A stretch of 64,000 nucleotides of DNA, from assembly GCA_003971905.1 (NCBI GenBank), contig RSEE01000110.1, positions 124,001 through 188,000 of the forward strand, read 5' to 3'. Below the pieces are notes generated by a model. That model did no database searches. It had not been told where the DNA came from and saw nothing but the letters and a program-made list of their open reading frames with translations. The position numbers and the translations under genes are program-made. Of the stretch, positions 31,780-44,008 are shown piece after piece. The stretch's first letter is position 1; every line of letters begins with the position of its first letter. This DNA comes from Moniliella sp. 'wahieum'. Its lineage: Eukaryota; Basidiomycota; Moniliellomycetes; Moniliellales; Moniliellaceae.

Positions 31780-32430
31780 GATGGTGGTGAGCGGGGCCGC
31801 GTGCGTTGAGATGGAAGTAGGTAAGAAGGTTTGCTGTGGCGGAGTTTTTTGTTTTCGGCGGGTTGAGATCCGAGATACCAAAATCGATATCACAACCGCA
31901 CAATCGATACTATTTGCGTAACAGCGTAGCTTCACCGCCAGAACCCGCCCCGGTGAATCACCTTCATCACCGGCTACCAACTGCGGTGATGAATATCCAA
32001 TGGTGTAAACCTCTCCCCATTCCAGGCCAAGTTCCAGCTGATGGATGCTACCCACTTACGGCCACCGCAGAAGGAAGATGATATGTGTGTCCGCATCGAG
32101 ACTCACAGCAGCAGAGTCCTTGCGCCCTCATGCGGAGTTCTATGTGTTTGATGGGGGGTGTAGAACTGTAGTGAGAAGCAAAAGGCAACGAAAAGGGAGA
32201 AGAGGGAATGCATATACTGATGCGCAGTAAATGGGGGAAAGAGGGGACAAAACGGAGACTACCCGGAGAAAGCCCGTGGAAAGGCAGATTACCAAGCAGA
32301 ATCCGTAATGCCCGGGTAAAGTGTGCTTAAGGTGGGGTCATACAATGGCTACCAAAAAGAATAGAGGTGGGTGGAGGTGCCAAAAGGGGGGGAGAGCATA
32401 GAAGTGCGATGGGTGCGAAAAGGGGATGGA
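31780..32430. other. Spacer between moaA start and PMA1 stop
   Basis: Promoter of the MoaA gene and 3' flank of PMA1, both on the minus strand. It includes two ATCGAT palindromes near 31880 and 31905 and a purine-rich block at 32160-32300. No gene is seen. Confidence 0.5.
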
Positions 32431-35400
32431 TCAATCCTCCTCGTCGACCTCGATCCGAGTGGCGAAGGAGTAAATGTCAGGGTCACCGTCCTCGGTCTTC
32501 TCATGGACGACGTGAGGCGCTGCAAGTTGGTAAAGAAGTCTTCCAGGACCTCGTTCTTGGTCGAACGCACCCGGCGGCCCATACGGTTGATCCAGCCAAT
32601 CTTGTTCAGCACATAGTACACCACCGTGACAATGATCGTCACACCAATCGAATACGCCCAGACGCGCACAACAGTCACCACGTCGGTCCAGTTGTGCTTG
32701 TTGTGACGCAAGCGCGGGAGTGAATGTACTCGGCAATTGGCCCGCCCAGCCAACCAAAAAGACAGAAGAGCGTGGCCATCGCATCAACACCCAGAATGGC
32801 CCCGACCAACTCCCAGGATGGAATGGTGTTTTCATCCGCCGAGCCGGAACCAAGACGGGTGACAAAGATGAGCCAGTTCTCAGTAAGCGAGACTTCGAGG
32901 AAGAGGATGAGCTGCAGGTTACCAAAGTTTTGCACGATCCCGCCGTCCGGAAGGAAAAGGGTGCCCCGGACAATCCACGTGCCGGCCGCAAGCAGGATGC
33001 CCAGGATGGTTGAGATGGTCCAGATCTTGGGCAGTTGCCACTCGACTGGCTCTTTCGCAGCGGGAGCATTGTCGTAGGCAATGGCGATCGTGGCCAAGTC
33101 GGCAAAGAGGGCGATAAAGACAATCAGGTCCGCACGGATCACCTCGTCCCGGATGCAGATCGAGAGCAAGAGGTAGATTTCAAGGTGGAGACAAAGCGAG
33201 ATACGGTACTGGATGTACGCCTTCATACGGTGGAAGATCTGACGAGCAACCTTGATCGAGGTGATGATGGTCGACAGACCCTCGAGGAACACCACGTCGG
33301 CTGCCGAGCGGGCAGCGTCCGATGCACCCTCGACGGCAATCCCACAATCTGCCTTCTTCAGCGACGGGGCGTCGTTCACACCGTCACCCGTCATGGCGAC
33401 CAAGTGACCACGGTGCTGGAGCATTTCAACGACCTGGTACTTGTGTTCGGGGAACACCTCGGCGAACCCGTCAGCAGCCTCAATAAAGTCGTGGATGGCC
33501 GAACCAGCCAGTCCGCCAGATCCAATCAGGCGCTGCGAGTCGTACACCTTGGTACCAAGCGAAAGCATCTTGCACGTTTCCTTGGCAATGGCCACCGCAT
33601 CACCCGTAAGCATCTTGACAGCAATCCCCAGGTTCTGGGCCTCAGCAATCGTCGCAGCCGTGTCACCACGAGGAGGGTCAAACATGGGCATGAGACCGAG
33701 GAGGTGCCACTCGCCATCGTTGATGGCAACACCGAGGGAACGGAAGCCACGAGAGGCAAAGTCGCCCGAGACCTTGCGGTACTGGGCAGCCTGCTCAGGG
33801 TCGGGTTGGCAGAGCTTGAGAATCGCGTTGGGGGCACCCTTGGCGGCGATAAACTGCTTCCCATCCTTTTCCACCTCAGCCGTGATGCGCTTGGAAACAG
33901 GGTCAAAGGGAGTGAACCGGTGGGTGATCCATCCGGACGCGAGCTCTTCCTGGGCACCGGGATAGTCCTTAAGGGTGGAGATGGTGACCTTGTCAATGGG
34001 ATCGAGCGACTTGATGTTGTGGGCGAGGCGAGGGCAGCCACGGCCATCATGAAGCTCACGTCCACACCCTCCGAAGTGAAAGGCTCGTGGATAGAGAGTT
34101 TGTTAGCAGTCAGGGTACCCGTCTTGTCCGAGCAAAGTACGTCGACACCGGCCAACGACTCAATGGCGGTGAGCTTTTGAACGATAGCCTGGCGCTTGGC
34201 GAGGTAGGCAGCACCGACAGCCATAGTGGTGGTGGTGACGCAGGGCAGACCTACAGGAACACCAATGACAAGGAAGATCAGGGTGTAAGTGAGCAAGTTG
34301 TTCTCCTTGGGCTGAGCGATGCCAGTATGGCGGAAGAAACCCGAGATCCAGAAACCAACAACAAACGCCATAACCAGCACGAGCAACGCAGTGCCGATCG
34401 AGTCCATAACCTTTTGGAAGTGACCCTTGGACGCACCGCCAAGCACAAGGCAGCGGTGCGGCCCACAAACGTCTGTTTGGCAATGTCGGTCACCAGGACA
34501 TAGCCCTTTCCACGCTTGCAGCCAGTGGTGTAGAAGACCGTGTCACCAATGTGCTTGTCGACGGCCAGCGACTCACCCGTGATGGCCGACTGGTCGCAGG
34601 CAATGATGGCCGGGCCCTTGTCCACGCCCTCGTCATCATCCTCGTCATGAGCAGTAGCACGTGCCTTCTCAAGAATCGCAGCGGCCGCCGAACCATCTTT
34701 GTCGTCATAGTCGGCCAACAGACGACCGTCGCAGGGAACCGTCTGACCGTCCTGCACCACAACAATGTCACCGGGCACAACCTCCCGAGCCTCAATCTCA
34801 ACCTCTTGACCGTTGCGAATCGCAATGGCGCGGAGAGCAATGCCAGCCTTGAGCTGAGCAACAATGTCACCAGCCTGTTTCTCCTGGTACCAACCGACAA
34901 AAGCGTTGAGAGCCAAGATACCGCAGATGACACCCAAGTCGATCCAGTCACGAAGACCACCAGCCAGTGCAACCGCCAGCTCCATCACGTACAGAATGGG
35001 GCCCTTGAAGAACCCAAGGAACTTGAGAAAGAGGTTCTCGGACGGAGCCTCCAGCTCATTGTAACCAAACTGGGCACGCCGAGTGTGGACATCCGACTCG
35101 GACAGACCCTGCTGCATCGACGTCTCAAGCCTGCCATATACGCAAAATGTAGTTGTCAACACCGGGCCGAAATGACGGGTGGGATGTAAAGGCAAAATTA
35201 AAGGGGGCCGGAACACGTACCAGCTGGCGGGAACCTTGGCAGCTACAGTCTCCTCCTCCCCGTCTTTGTTGACGCGAATCTCACGAACCTTCCAAGGGCG
35301 GAGGAACTCGCGTTTGCGGACGATGGTAACACCGTCGATTTCACCATCGTCGGCAGAAACAGACTTTTGGGCGCGAATAAAGTCGATGAGGGCGGCATAT

Positions 35401-35456
35401 TCGTCGTTGACGTGGGCGCCGTAAGCGCCCTTGCCGTAGCCTGTGTCGTCGGACAT
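32431..35456 (-). CDS. PMA1: Plasma-membrane H+-ATPase
   Basis: P3A-type proton pump that energises the fungal plasma membrane. The start is [13 protein letters not shown] at 35456. One 90-base intron (35131-35220) joins ...[17 protein letters not shown]. Motifs in order are [45 protein letters not shown], the phosphorylation loop [24 protein letters not shown], and the hinge [20 protein letters not shown]. The last membrane helices follow, and the C-terminus ends [11 protein letters not shown] at 32431, the short regulatory tail. Four slips (near 34450, 34030, 32710 and 32510) each need exactly one added base to restore the family sequence. This is hard to square with decay of an essential gene and supports assembly error. 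Confidence 0.95.
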
Positions 35457-35590
35457 TGCGAAAGGGGGGAGGCCCGGCGTTCGGGTGGCTGGCTTGGGGA
35501 GGGAGACCGAGAGGGAGGGGGGAGGGAGGGGAAGAAGGGGGGAAACGGCAGAGAGCAGGAGGGAGGGGTGCGGCCGAGGCGAGGGTGTGG
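35457..35590 (-). promoter_or_regulatory. CT-rich leader/promoter tract of PMA1
   Basis: On the coding strand, the 130 bases before the PMA1 ATG are almost pure pyrimidine with long C runs. Such tracts sit around transcription starts of strongly expressed fungal genes, so I read it as core promoter plus leader. No TATA box is clear. Confidence 0.5.
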
Positions 35591-38095
35591 GCGCAAAAGG
35601 GTTATATTTATACACACTAACGCCGAGTAGCGCCATAGTAGTAGCTCTGACTAGTCCCACACAGCAGCTGAGAGGGCGCCGAGGAAGACCAGGAAAGCGT
35701 GCTCCCACGCTCTACAAGCGGACATTGCCTTAGGCCTTATGGGGGACACGGCGCCAGTAGGGTACGCAGCCAAGACGCGGCTGTGGAGAAGCGAAGGGTG
35801 CAGGGCAAGTGTGCTGTCGTGCGACCCGGAGCAGTCCGGAGGAGGCACTGGCGTGTGCAGCATCTTAGGTGTGAGGGTGTTCACCTCGTGCAGGCAGGTG
35901 CAGGCGTGGGCACGGGGGCTGCCTCCGCCACAGAAGGCCCTGCGGCACCGGGCCGCCAGTCTCAGACTGCACCAGAGGCGCAGACCGAGCGAGGCAGATA
36001 AGGCTGCTGGTGTGCCTGCACACTGTATCGTCCAAGCAAAAAGGATGGGGAGTTGTGCCCCTGTCGGCCTCAATAGCAGTACCCGTGGCTGCTCTCCTTG
36101 GGGCTGCTGGGCGAGGCTGCCGCCACACACGTCGGTGGGTACGGAAAACTACTTGCGAGTAAGGTGTCTCTGCACGGGCCAGCTCGCGCTCGCGGATCGC
36201 CCTCTCCACATACACAGACGCCGTGCGGGCCGCCTTTCACTGCAGCACATCGCACCACAGCGCACCTCAGGGTGTTCCTGCTGCCCCATAGCTTCTTATG
36301 GCCATTAGGGTTGCACTTGGCAGGGCTGCGTCGGCTAGGTCCAGTGGGCTACTCCTGTCCCTTTGCCTTTGCCGACCGAATGCATTCCCACGCCGGTCCT
36401 CCGCCGCGCGCGTCGCTCACAAACAAGTGCTGACATGCTGACACGCCTTCGGCCATCCGGCTTCCCCGGAAGATTCCTTCGTTCGCCTTTCTCTCCTTTT
36501 TGGCTGCGATATATGATGGCAGATACGCCCCCGCCGTTTGGTGCTGTCCGAGGAGACGGCATCAAACGCAGCCGCCGCTCGCAAACACCGCAAGGAAAGG
36601 GTTCCAATAAGGATCGACAATGCTAAACGCGCTAAACGTTACACGTTATTTGAGGCTCCTGATGTGGGCCCTAAAAAAGAGGGAAGGGAGGTAACTCTTC
36701 CATGGCGCCTCCCACGGTCTGACGCTCGCGCCGGCGAATGGAATGCGCGAGCGAGCTCGTGAGCAAACTCTGATGCATCTGATGTCATATGCTACAGTCT
36801 TCGTAGCACACGCAAAACCGCCTCTCAGACAAAACAGATCCAGGACCCGCATTAAATAGGGTGCGAAAAAGCACGTGGAAAAGCGCATGCGTGAGCACCA
36901 CGCGACACAGAAAGCTACTATACTTCTACTTTTGAAGTTACCATTTGTCCCCACACAAGTTCTCGAGACCCACATACCCGGAATGGACCAAGCTCTACGT
37001 TATTGCTGTCGGTATACGAGAAGATACATGTGTAGGTAGTAATGTGTGGGTACAGGGCAAAACCCCCATATCGCAAAGCAAAAAGCAACCCGGGCGCCCC
37101 CCCCCCCACCCACATATACTGACACCCCCTCCCTAATGGATCGGCGCTGCATTGGGCCTGCCCAGCCATAACTTTCTTAACTATCAAAGAACCACGAACA
37201 CATCTGTCACGGGCGACAGCGGGTATAGCCGAGCCCGGCCGAGCACATTCTCTCCCCTCGTCTCCTCCCTGTATGGCCTGTGGGTTAGGTATTCGTCAAG
37301 ACCGGACACTGAATTGAGCCTCTTGCAGGTCTGAACCCTCAGGACGCCGAGGAAACTTAAGTCCCTTTCGTATGGCTGAGGTGATTAATTCGTGCGTGAG
37401 CTTCTGAGTCCTTGATTTTATTCTTCTACTTCAATTATTTTGTCTTTTTGGTCTTGGATGCAAGTGAGCTTCAAAAGTTGAGCCCCCGGGTCTGGACGTC
37501 AGTTTCCTGATCGGACGGAGTGTCTCGTATTCGTTGTGAGAGGTTATCCCCTCATGCCTTTTTTGCGTTTGGCTGAAGGCGGAGAGCCTGCCCTGTACTT
37601 TGATGGCCTTTTCTGGGTGACTGTTCCCGTGTTCCTGGATGGGTGTGGGAACCTTTCCCTACTTGGTCTGTGCTCCTTTCTGGGAGGTTTGTGTTTTGTT
37701 CTGTGACAGGACCGGCCCTGTCTTTACCTGCGCCAACCGTCTGGCTAACTCTTCAGGCTAGGCCCGCCCATGATCATGGAGGCTGGAGAAAGGCTTCTTT
37801 AAAGGATACAACGGCATGAGGGACGTAACAGAGCGAATTGACCGCGAGCGCAAGTGATAGGTCGTGAGATCCGTTAGAACAAGGGGCAATAAGAGAGTAC
37901 GAAGAAGACAAGCTGCAGCAAGAAAAGGGAGGCTGCTAGTGCGAACCACATCACAGAGATAGTATCAGTTACAAAAATGGTATTTCCGTGACCATAGCAC
38001 GCGGTCTAATCCTAGCATCGTGCGAAGTAAACAAAGATAAACAAACACTGCACAGCAGTCACGGGAAAGCGTGACTCAGTGGGGCTCAATTTTGT
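35591..38095. other. 2.5-kb stretch with no convincing protein gene
   Basis: An ATG-started frame at 35739-36308 (189 codons) has biased composition and no family resemblance. The part from about 36600 to 38060 has only short frames and is less GC-rich than its surroundings. It has a C run at 37087-37101, a possible hairpin GGAC...GTCC at 37350-37374, a T-rich tract at 37417-37455 and a hairpin GACAGG...CCTGTC at 37705-37722. It may hold an untranslated RNA, a decayed element, or only promoter sequence. I do not recognise any known RNA. Confidence 0.45.
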
Positions 38096-40054
38096 TCAAG
38101 CCGTTCCGGGAGGCGGGTGCGAAGGGTGGGCGGTTCCTGTCAAGTGTTGTTCGGCCGACTGGACGTGCGCAATGGCCGCAGCAAGCGGATGGTGTTCGTG
38201 CGTGGGGAAAGAAGGGGAGGCACCGGTGGCTTGCCAGGCCGGTGGCGGGGTTTGGACTAGGTAGCCTTTCGTCTCGCCCCCGCCGCGAACTTTTTCGACG
38301 CGCAGCTCAAATTGCAATGTGCCCGTGCCCGCCGGGTCCAGTCGTACGTCGCACCAATTCCGTGCTCCGATAATGTACTTGTCATTCTGTTTCTGGCCAC
38401 TCAGACCTTGCTCAAACAAGCCCAGCATCGTCTCCTTGGTACCAATGTAGAAGAGCGAGCGGTGTTTTTTGGCGGCAAGTTTGTTGAGGATGCTGATGAG
38501 TGCCGCGGGCGGAGGGGTATTGACAATGGCCGAGGTAATCACGGCGAGCATGTGCTTCGGGTCCTTGGGCGCGTCCTGGTGCGTGTAGCCATAAAACAAG
38601 CCTGCTCCCCCAGCGTGCACGTCGCCCGAGATAAAGGAGATGCGCAAAGCTCGAGCAGTAGCGAGGTGCTGCAACTGCTCGACGAACCAGTTGCGCTCGC
38701 GCTTGTGCGGGCCAGCACACCAATGGTCCCCCAGGTCGTCCAGAAGCTCGGGACGTTCATCAAACGAGTTGGTAAACCCACTGCTGAATGTCTTGGCCAA
38801 CAATACCACGGGGTTGTATGAGTTGGACAGCATCTTCTCTACAAACACCATGCGCGGGTACGCCAGTGGTACACCCAGCAGTATCACAAGGTGGTTGACC
38901 GAGCTAGGGAGCTTGTACAAGTTCTGCAGCACCTTGCGGTACGTCGGCTCGCTTACCACCGTGTTGACCGTCCGCTCAGCGCGACAGTCGAGAGAGAGAA
39001 GATACTGCTGGGGCCCCAGGTAGGTAAGGAAGGTGTGACCGCGAGCACCCTTGATGAAGGGGGCGTCCACCGCACCAAAGATGATCGACTTGTTGGGATG
39101 AGTCGCCTCGTCGGTCCCATCGACCTCATCGACGAGGAACTGCTGGAAGAGCAGGTACCACCAGTAGCCGCGGGTACCAATGTGGTTAAAGATGGGGGTG
39201 GTGGACCATTCCTTTTCGTAAGTGCCAAAGCCATCGATCAAGTCATGATCGTCGGTCATGTTGACCATGGGGATCTGGGCAATGGCACGGCTAAATGCGC
39301 CCGTGGAGAACCACTCGGTACCATTGGATCCAAAACCGGTCTAGGCCAATGCGGATTTCTTCAGTCAGAGGCATGGCACCCCGCTCGCGGGCATTTTTGC
39401 TGTTGTGCCAGGCTTGAAGTTCGGGTTCGCGGACCATGCGGTCACAGTAGACTGGATCGACGGGTTAAGGTGGGCGGGGGGCAGAGAGAAAGGAGGGCGA
39501 GACGTACTCTGATCGCCGCCTCCATTGAGCACATGGAAAGGGTTGCGCTCATGTGCGCGCAGCAGGTCTTCCCACACTGGGTTGGGGCCATTGAAGTCGG
39601 CCGGGTTGACAGAGAGGGAGAAACCGTTGCAGGAGTAGGCGGCCCAGTGGAAGTTTTGCTGGGCACCGGGCACAGCAAAGGTGTAGGGACGGGTAGGGTC
39701 GACCGAGTCGGACTGCTGCTGGGGCTTGGGGGCAACGCGGCCTGGGGAGATCTGGTAGGAGCAAAGGCAGGGGTGGGGGCCATGGGGATCTCGAGCAGGA
39801 AGCGCCAGAAGGTGATGTCGCGGCGGGTCCTGTGTAGTGGTAGAGGGGTGTGGGATGCGACAGCGGTGTGTCCTGGGCGGGATCGAGAGGCGCGTTGGGC
39901 TGCGGGACACGGTCCAGACGAGCTCGGGGGCGAGGCCGGGGGTGGAGTGGGCATTATCGACAGAGATGAGGACAAAGATGCGGTAGGTGTTGCTGATGAC
40001 AGTGTCGTACTTGAGCATGGGCCCAGCGGGCACCTGGAGTGTAGGTGCGGCCAT
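38096..40054 (-). CDS. PhoD-like phosphatase, fungal type
   Basis: A metallophosphatase-like protein of the fungal PhoD-like group. The start MAAPTLQVPAGPMLKYDT at 40054 precedes a beta-rich N-terminal part (ITFWRFLLEIPMA, TFAVPGAQQNFHWAAYSC). The catalytic part has HVLNGGGDQ, a 55-base intron (39453-39507), YCDRMVREPELQAW, VNMTDDHDLIDGFG and SFISGDVHAGGAGLFY with the GDVH metal ligand motif. A tail ends at 38096. Slips are seen in the N-terminal part and near 39310. The substrate is unknown; similarity to phosphodiesterase/alkaline phosphatase D does not settle it. It is divergently arranged with the phosphopantetheinyl transferase gene, 613 bases apart. Confidence 0.8.
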
Positions 40055-40667
40055 GGCGGAGGGGGCGGTGGGGATGCGCAGTGGCTAATGGCTTCTGAAA
40101 CGAAAGAGCAGAGAGCAGGCGAGTGCCTCCCGATTTCTCGCGTCGCGTGGATGTTTGCAGGCGCCGAGGTAGTATTTTTGTTTCTTATTTTGCTCGCTTC
40201 GCGGGGCAGTCGGCCTGGTGCCTGGCTGCGGGTTGCAGCGCTTTCAGCGTGCGGCTGCAGCCGCACTGCGCCAGCCAGTGCCTGGGCCGAATGGATCTTG
40301 AAGCTTGAATGGCGCGCGGCTCGTCTGCCCGCGTCCCAGACCCAACAACTCCGACCCCAGCCGAGCTGCTGCCCATGTGCCGAGCTGCCGTGCCGATGCA
40401 GGCCGCGCCCACTGGTGCTCTTCCGCAGTGCGTCGTTGTTTACAGCGTACCCCGGCCGATCAGCTGGAGAGCACAACCCTACTGCTGTTGGGCGCTGCCC
40501 CATTTGCCCCACTTGCACCCACCTTTCATTCCGCCCTTCCGTCCTCGCTTCCGCTGCCCATCAGCATGCCGCCAAAATCAGACAAGCAACCCACACCCAA
40601 GTACTAAGCTGCTGACTTTGGGTACTTCTTGCCTGAGCTTCCGCTTTCGAGCCCCCTCCTTGCTCCC
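40055..40667. other. 613-base divergent spacer
   Basis: Holds the promoters of the PhoD-like gene and PPT2-like gene. A short AAGCTTG repeat lies at 40296-40309 and a GCAGCCGCAC palindrome-like patch at 40250-40268. No gene is seen. Confidence 0.5.
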
Positions 40668-41688
40668 ATGTCCCCCGCCCCCCCTCCTACCAGTATCAGC
40701 GGCCTGGTGCTGGGCGTGGGCGTAGACGTGCTGCAGCTCACACGCCTCCAGGCCCTGCTGCACCGTCACAGCGTTCGCATCGCCGCCAGCAGCCCCACCG
40801 CTGTCCCCGAATTCCTCCGCCCCGGTCCCGTCCATGCAGCCCCGCCGTACACCCTAGCCGCAGCTGCCAAGCTGGCGCACCGCATCATGGCCCCTGACGA
40901 GCTCAAATCCTTCCTTGCCGCCTGTACGCGGGTCTCTCCGTCCTGATGGAAGCCCCATCATGCAGTCCCGCCCGCCCCGTCCGCACGACCGGGTGGTGGA
41001 CCCAGCGATTTTGCGTTCGCTCGCGCTTCGTTGGACCGCTAAGGAAGCCACTTTCAAGGCCCTCCAGCCCCACTTCACCCTCCGCTGGTACGACCTCCAA
41101 CTGACCAAGCATAGCCCTCTCTCTTCTCCGGGTCGCCTGGCCCGCCTCCAGCTGTCCGACGTGCCTGCCACCGCAGCCCACGGTGCCGGACCCTTACCCT
41201 GGGCGCTGCAGGACCGCGCTCTGGGCAAGAAACTCAAACGTTCGCAGCAAGCTGCCACACCAGCGTTTGAGGAAGGAGCCCATGACTTCATTCTACAGCG
41301 CGAGCAGCAGGACACGGAGGCCGGACTTCCATCCACGGCGAGAGTGGATGAAAGTCTGCCGTCTTCCAAGTCGGGCAAACCATTTTTGACATTTACGCCA
41401 GTGTTCCATAACCGATGGAGGGAAGCGCGCGCCCTAGCCCGTGGGGCACCCCCTGACCAGCCCGCTGAGACTGACCCTTCGGGGGCGGCCCCTTCGGGCC
41501 AAGGCACCCTGGATGACCCCCTGAGCGCGGCCAATGATTTACCCCCCAGTCATGACCAGCGCATCCAACTTCACCTTTCCGTCACTCACGATGCCGGCCT
41601 GGTTATGGCCCAGGTTACGGCCCAGTTGGTCCCTTTCAATACCCCCCAGCCATGGGAGGTGGATGTACTGCGAAATGTGCGATTCTAA
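40668..41688 (+). CDS. PPT2: AcpS-type phosphopantetheinyl transferase
   Basis: Transfers the phosphopantetheine arm of CoA to acyl carrier protein, in fungi mainly the mitochondrial ACP. The N-terminal motif GLVLGVGVDVLQLTRL carries the magnesium-binding GVDV. LRWTAKEATFKAL is the invariant W-x-x-KEA-x-x-K-A signature. The C-terminal strand LHLSVTHDAGLVMAQV fits the family. At about 340 residues it is much longer than bacterial AcpS because of an insert between the KEA motif and the last strand, rich in Ser/Pro and charged residues; this is usual for fungal homologues. One slip near 40935 needs one base. The ATG at 40668 opens the domain directly, so any targeting sequence would have to be upstream. 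Confidence 0.85.
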
Positions 41689-41806
41689 AGGCATTCTACA
41701 AGGCACCGATCTTGATGAGAACGTTACAACTGGGTTATCGTATACATGCACATAGGCACTTAGGTTTAGGTTAAGCATCGAGATAGGAGGCACAGTTGTG
41801 CAGCTG

Positions 41807-43413
41807 CTAATCAAAAGTGGTTTTCGTCCCGGCGGGCGCCGCGGCCACAGGAGCACGCTGGGCCTGAGCCAGTGCCGCGCCCGGCGCAGGACGGTGGGAA
41901 GACCCGCCCTTTTTGGCGGCCCTGGCGGCGGCACGTTCTGCCTGCGTCGGCTTGTGGGCCTTTGGCAATGGGGCTGAGGGATCAAAGGGAGCTGGGGCTG
42001 GGGTGATACCGGTTGGGCTTCTCCACCGTTGGCGGGTGCCCCCATTGGCGCATGGCGGGACCAGCCTCTTTCTGTTCTTGGTCTTGCTCTCGCTTCTGCA
42101 TCCGTGCCGTCTTACCCAATCGCATCGGCTTTGGCCGATCGGTATCCAACATACGAACAGCCTTCTTGGCCCCTCGCCGGACTGCATCGGGGGACGCATA
42201 GGCCACTTCCAATTGCCGCCCAAGGAGACGGTGGGTGGCAGGCGCATCGATCAACGACGCTGTGGCATGCTCCAATGTGTGAAAGTCGACAAATGCCCAT
42301 CCTTTGCACTTTTCGGGTGCATCCTCAAATGTCCCATCCGGATTTTGCGGATCCCAGCCCCACGGATCCCCTTGGTCCCACTCTCTTTGGCAGTCTTCTT
42401 ATCCTTCGTCGAGGCTTTGGTCGACGCAGTTGCCTCACCGGCCTCGTCTGCTGCGACTTCGCCATCCTTCATCTCTGAATCGGAATCAGAGTCGGAGCCC
42501 GAACCCGAGTCGGATCCTGGCCCAGATGCAGCCTTGGCCCTTCCGGGCAGCAGCCTTCTTTTGATTCCGGTTCATCCGCTCCTCGGCTGCCCGGGTCAGC
42601 ATCATTTCAATGTCGGCCGGGGTGGTCTTGAAGCTAAGGTTGCCAAAGAAGAGGGTTTCGGCGGGGGGGGCTGTTTGCGCAGGATAGCAGCCGCCGTTTT
42701 GGGCAGACCCGGGCGGGCCTTTGGGCCTCACTCAAAGCATTCTCACCGGCTTGCACCGCCGCCGAGGGAATACCCGGCCGGCCGGAAAGTCGCCGGCCGA
42801 CTTGATGAGGAGCTTACGTCCATCCAGCATCAACTCCGACATGCGAATACCAATCTCCACTTCGGCCTGGGAAGGCACGTCGACATGGCGTACCCACGGT
42901 TCTTTCCCCCTTGCGCACACCCTTGGGCATCGCCACGCGCGAAATGCCGTGGATGCCCTTATCCTCCAACCATTCCACCAGGTGCTCCGACGTGGTCTTG
43001 AACGACATGTTCCCACACACAAGAGCAAAGGGAGACGCGCATCTTTTTCCTTCGTGTGTTCTACCTGGACTTCCGGTTCAGGCAGACCTTGTTCCCGCCG
43101 CTGCGCACTCGCTTTGGCCAACTTTCTCCGTTTGCGCGCCTCCTTATGCGAGATGGCTTCTTCCTCCGTCACCTCATTTGGCTGTTCGGATTCAGCAGCT
43201 GCTTCCTCGACAGCCTCCGTTGCAGCATCAAACGGCATCGTTCGGGGCGGGACGCTACGTTTCTTGGCCTCTTGGCCGCGGAGGTCGGGCTTGGCAGGCT
43301 TGGCTGCAAGCGCGCCTTGGCTTCGGCGCGCGCTGCCTTTTTGGCCATGCGAAGAGCTCCTTATTCGTCAGTGCGGGTGTGTCCGCAGATACGGCAGGTT
43401 CAGTGTCGGACAT
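41807..43413 (-). CDS. NOP13: Nop13-like nucleolar protein with two RRM domains
   Basis: RNA-binding protein of the nucleolus and pre-60S particles. The start MSDTEPAVSADTPALTNKE precedes a basic Lys/Arg/Ala-rich stretch (KEARKRRKLAKASAQRREQG). RRM1 is CGNMSFKTTSEHLVEW then VAMPKGVRKGERT and RKLLIKSAGDF. RRM2 is LFFGNLSFKTTPADIEM with its last strands in KWAFVDFHTLEHATASLI and RQLEVAYASPDAVRRGAKK. An acidic patch between them has alternating Ser-Asp-Glu (about 42480-42520). The tail is basic and ends APAGTKTTFD at 41807. Several slips split the frame. Nop13 is chosen over other two-RRM proteins because of the spacing and the DGRKLLIKSA end of RRM1; confidence in the exact orthologue is moderate. 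Confidence 0.72.
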
Positions 43414-43780
43414 GGTGTCGATGTACACAAAGCGCCTGTCGGGAGTGGTGGTGAAGGGAGACTCCGCGTCTCCGCCTTGCTTCCACCAAGCCAAAACCTG
43501 CCAAAGCTGGACAAGGTTGCCTGCTCGCCCGCCCATCCCGCCAAAAAAATCGGTTGCACTTTGCACCGATTTCCACTGTGCACGTGATGTGTGATGCATG
43601 ATGCATGATGTCCTTTCCCATCTGAAGTGATCGAGTGATCATCGGTGTTGGGTTGTAATCGGTGATGGTGGGGTCACCGGTCACCGCCATCACGTGATCA
43701 GGGATGCTGCGACGCCGAAATGGAGGGAAAGGGCTGGGGCAGTGAGACGGGCGAGTATTAATTGCGCCTTTAACCCTAGC
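43414..43780. other. Spacer between Nop13-like gene and eL14 leader
   Basis: Divergent promoter region. It includes the composite heptamer repeat at 43592-43690. No gene is seen. Confidence 0.5.
43592..43690. repeat. Composite heptamer repeat, copy 3
   Basis: TGATGCA units at 43592-43610 are followed about 60 bases later by GGTCACC units at 43671-43690. The pair is the same as at 1.6, 11.5 and 50.7 kb, and sits here in the divergent promoter of two ribosome-related genes. Confidence 0.72.
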
Positions 43781-43947
43781 AATAATTGCCTAGGTACCGC
43801 AAAGGGGGCAGTGACTTCTTGGTTTGCAGGGTCTGTAGGCACAGGGGCGGTGTCGGGCCCGAGCCGCGTTTAGCTGGGGTATCGAGCCGCGGGGGTGAGG
43901 TGGCCTCGCAGCCTTTCACCATCTACCCAACTAGTCCGGAGGTCAAG

Positions 43948-44008
43948 GTACGTCTTTCCTGGTGCCAATGTTGGCGGCGCTAGCTAACGTTGGCCTTTTT
44001 CTTCGCAG
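43948..44008 (+). other. 5' UTR intron of the eL14 gene
   Basis: A 61-base interval with GTACGT donor, GCTAAC branch-like site and TTCGCAG acceptor ends exactly at the base before the eL14 ATG. Ribosomal protein genes of fungi often have an intron at this position. Confidence 0.7.

Noticed and set aside
35739-36308. A 189-codon ATG-started plus-strand frame upstream of PMA1
   Set aside because: Cys/Arg/Gly-rich with no recognisable domain, no splice or leader context; not enough to call a gene.
37346-37375. GAGGAAACTTAAGTCC, somewhat like the GAGGAAAGUCC core of RNase P/MRP RNA
   Set aside because: The core is interrupted by five bases and no second conserved region is found downstream, so I do not call an RNase P or MRP RNA.
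38891-40615. A 574-codon plus-strand frame opposite the PhoD-like gene
   Set aside because: It mirrors the conserved NMTDDHD and GDVH codons on the other strand and does not begin at ATG.
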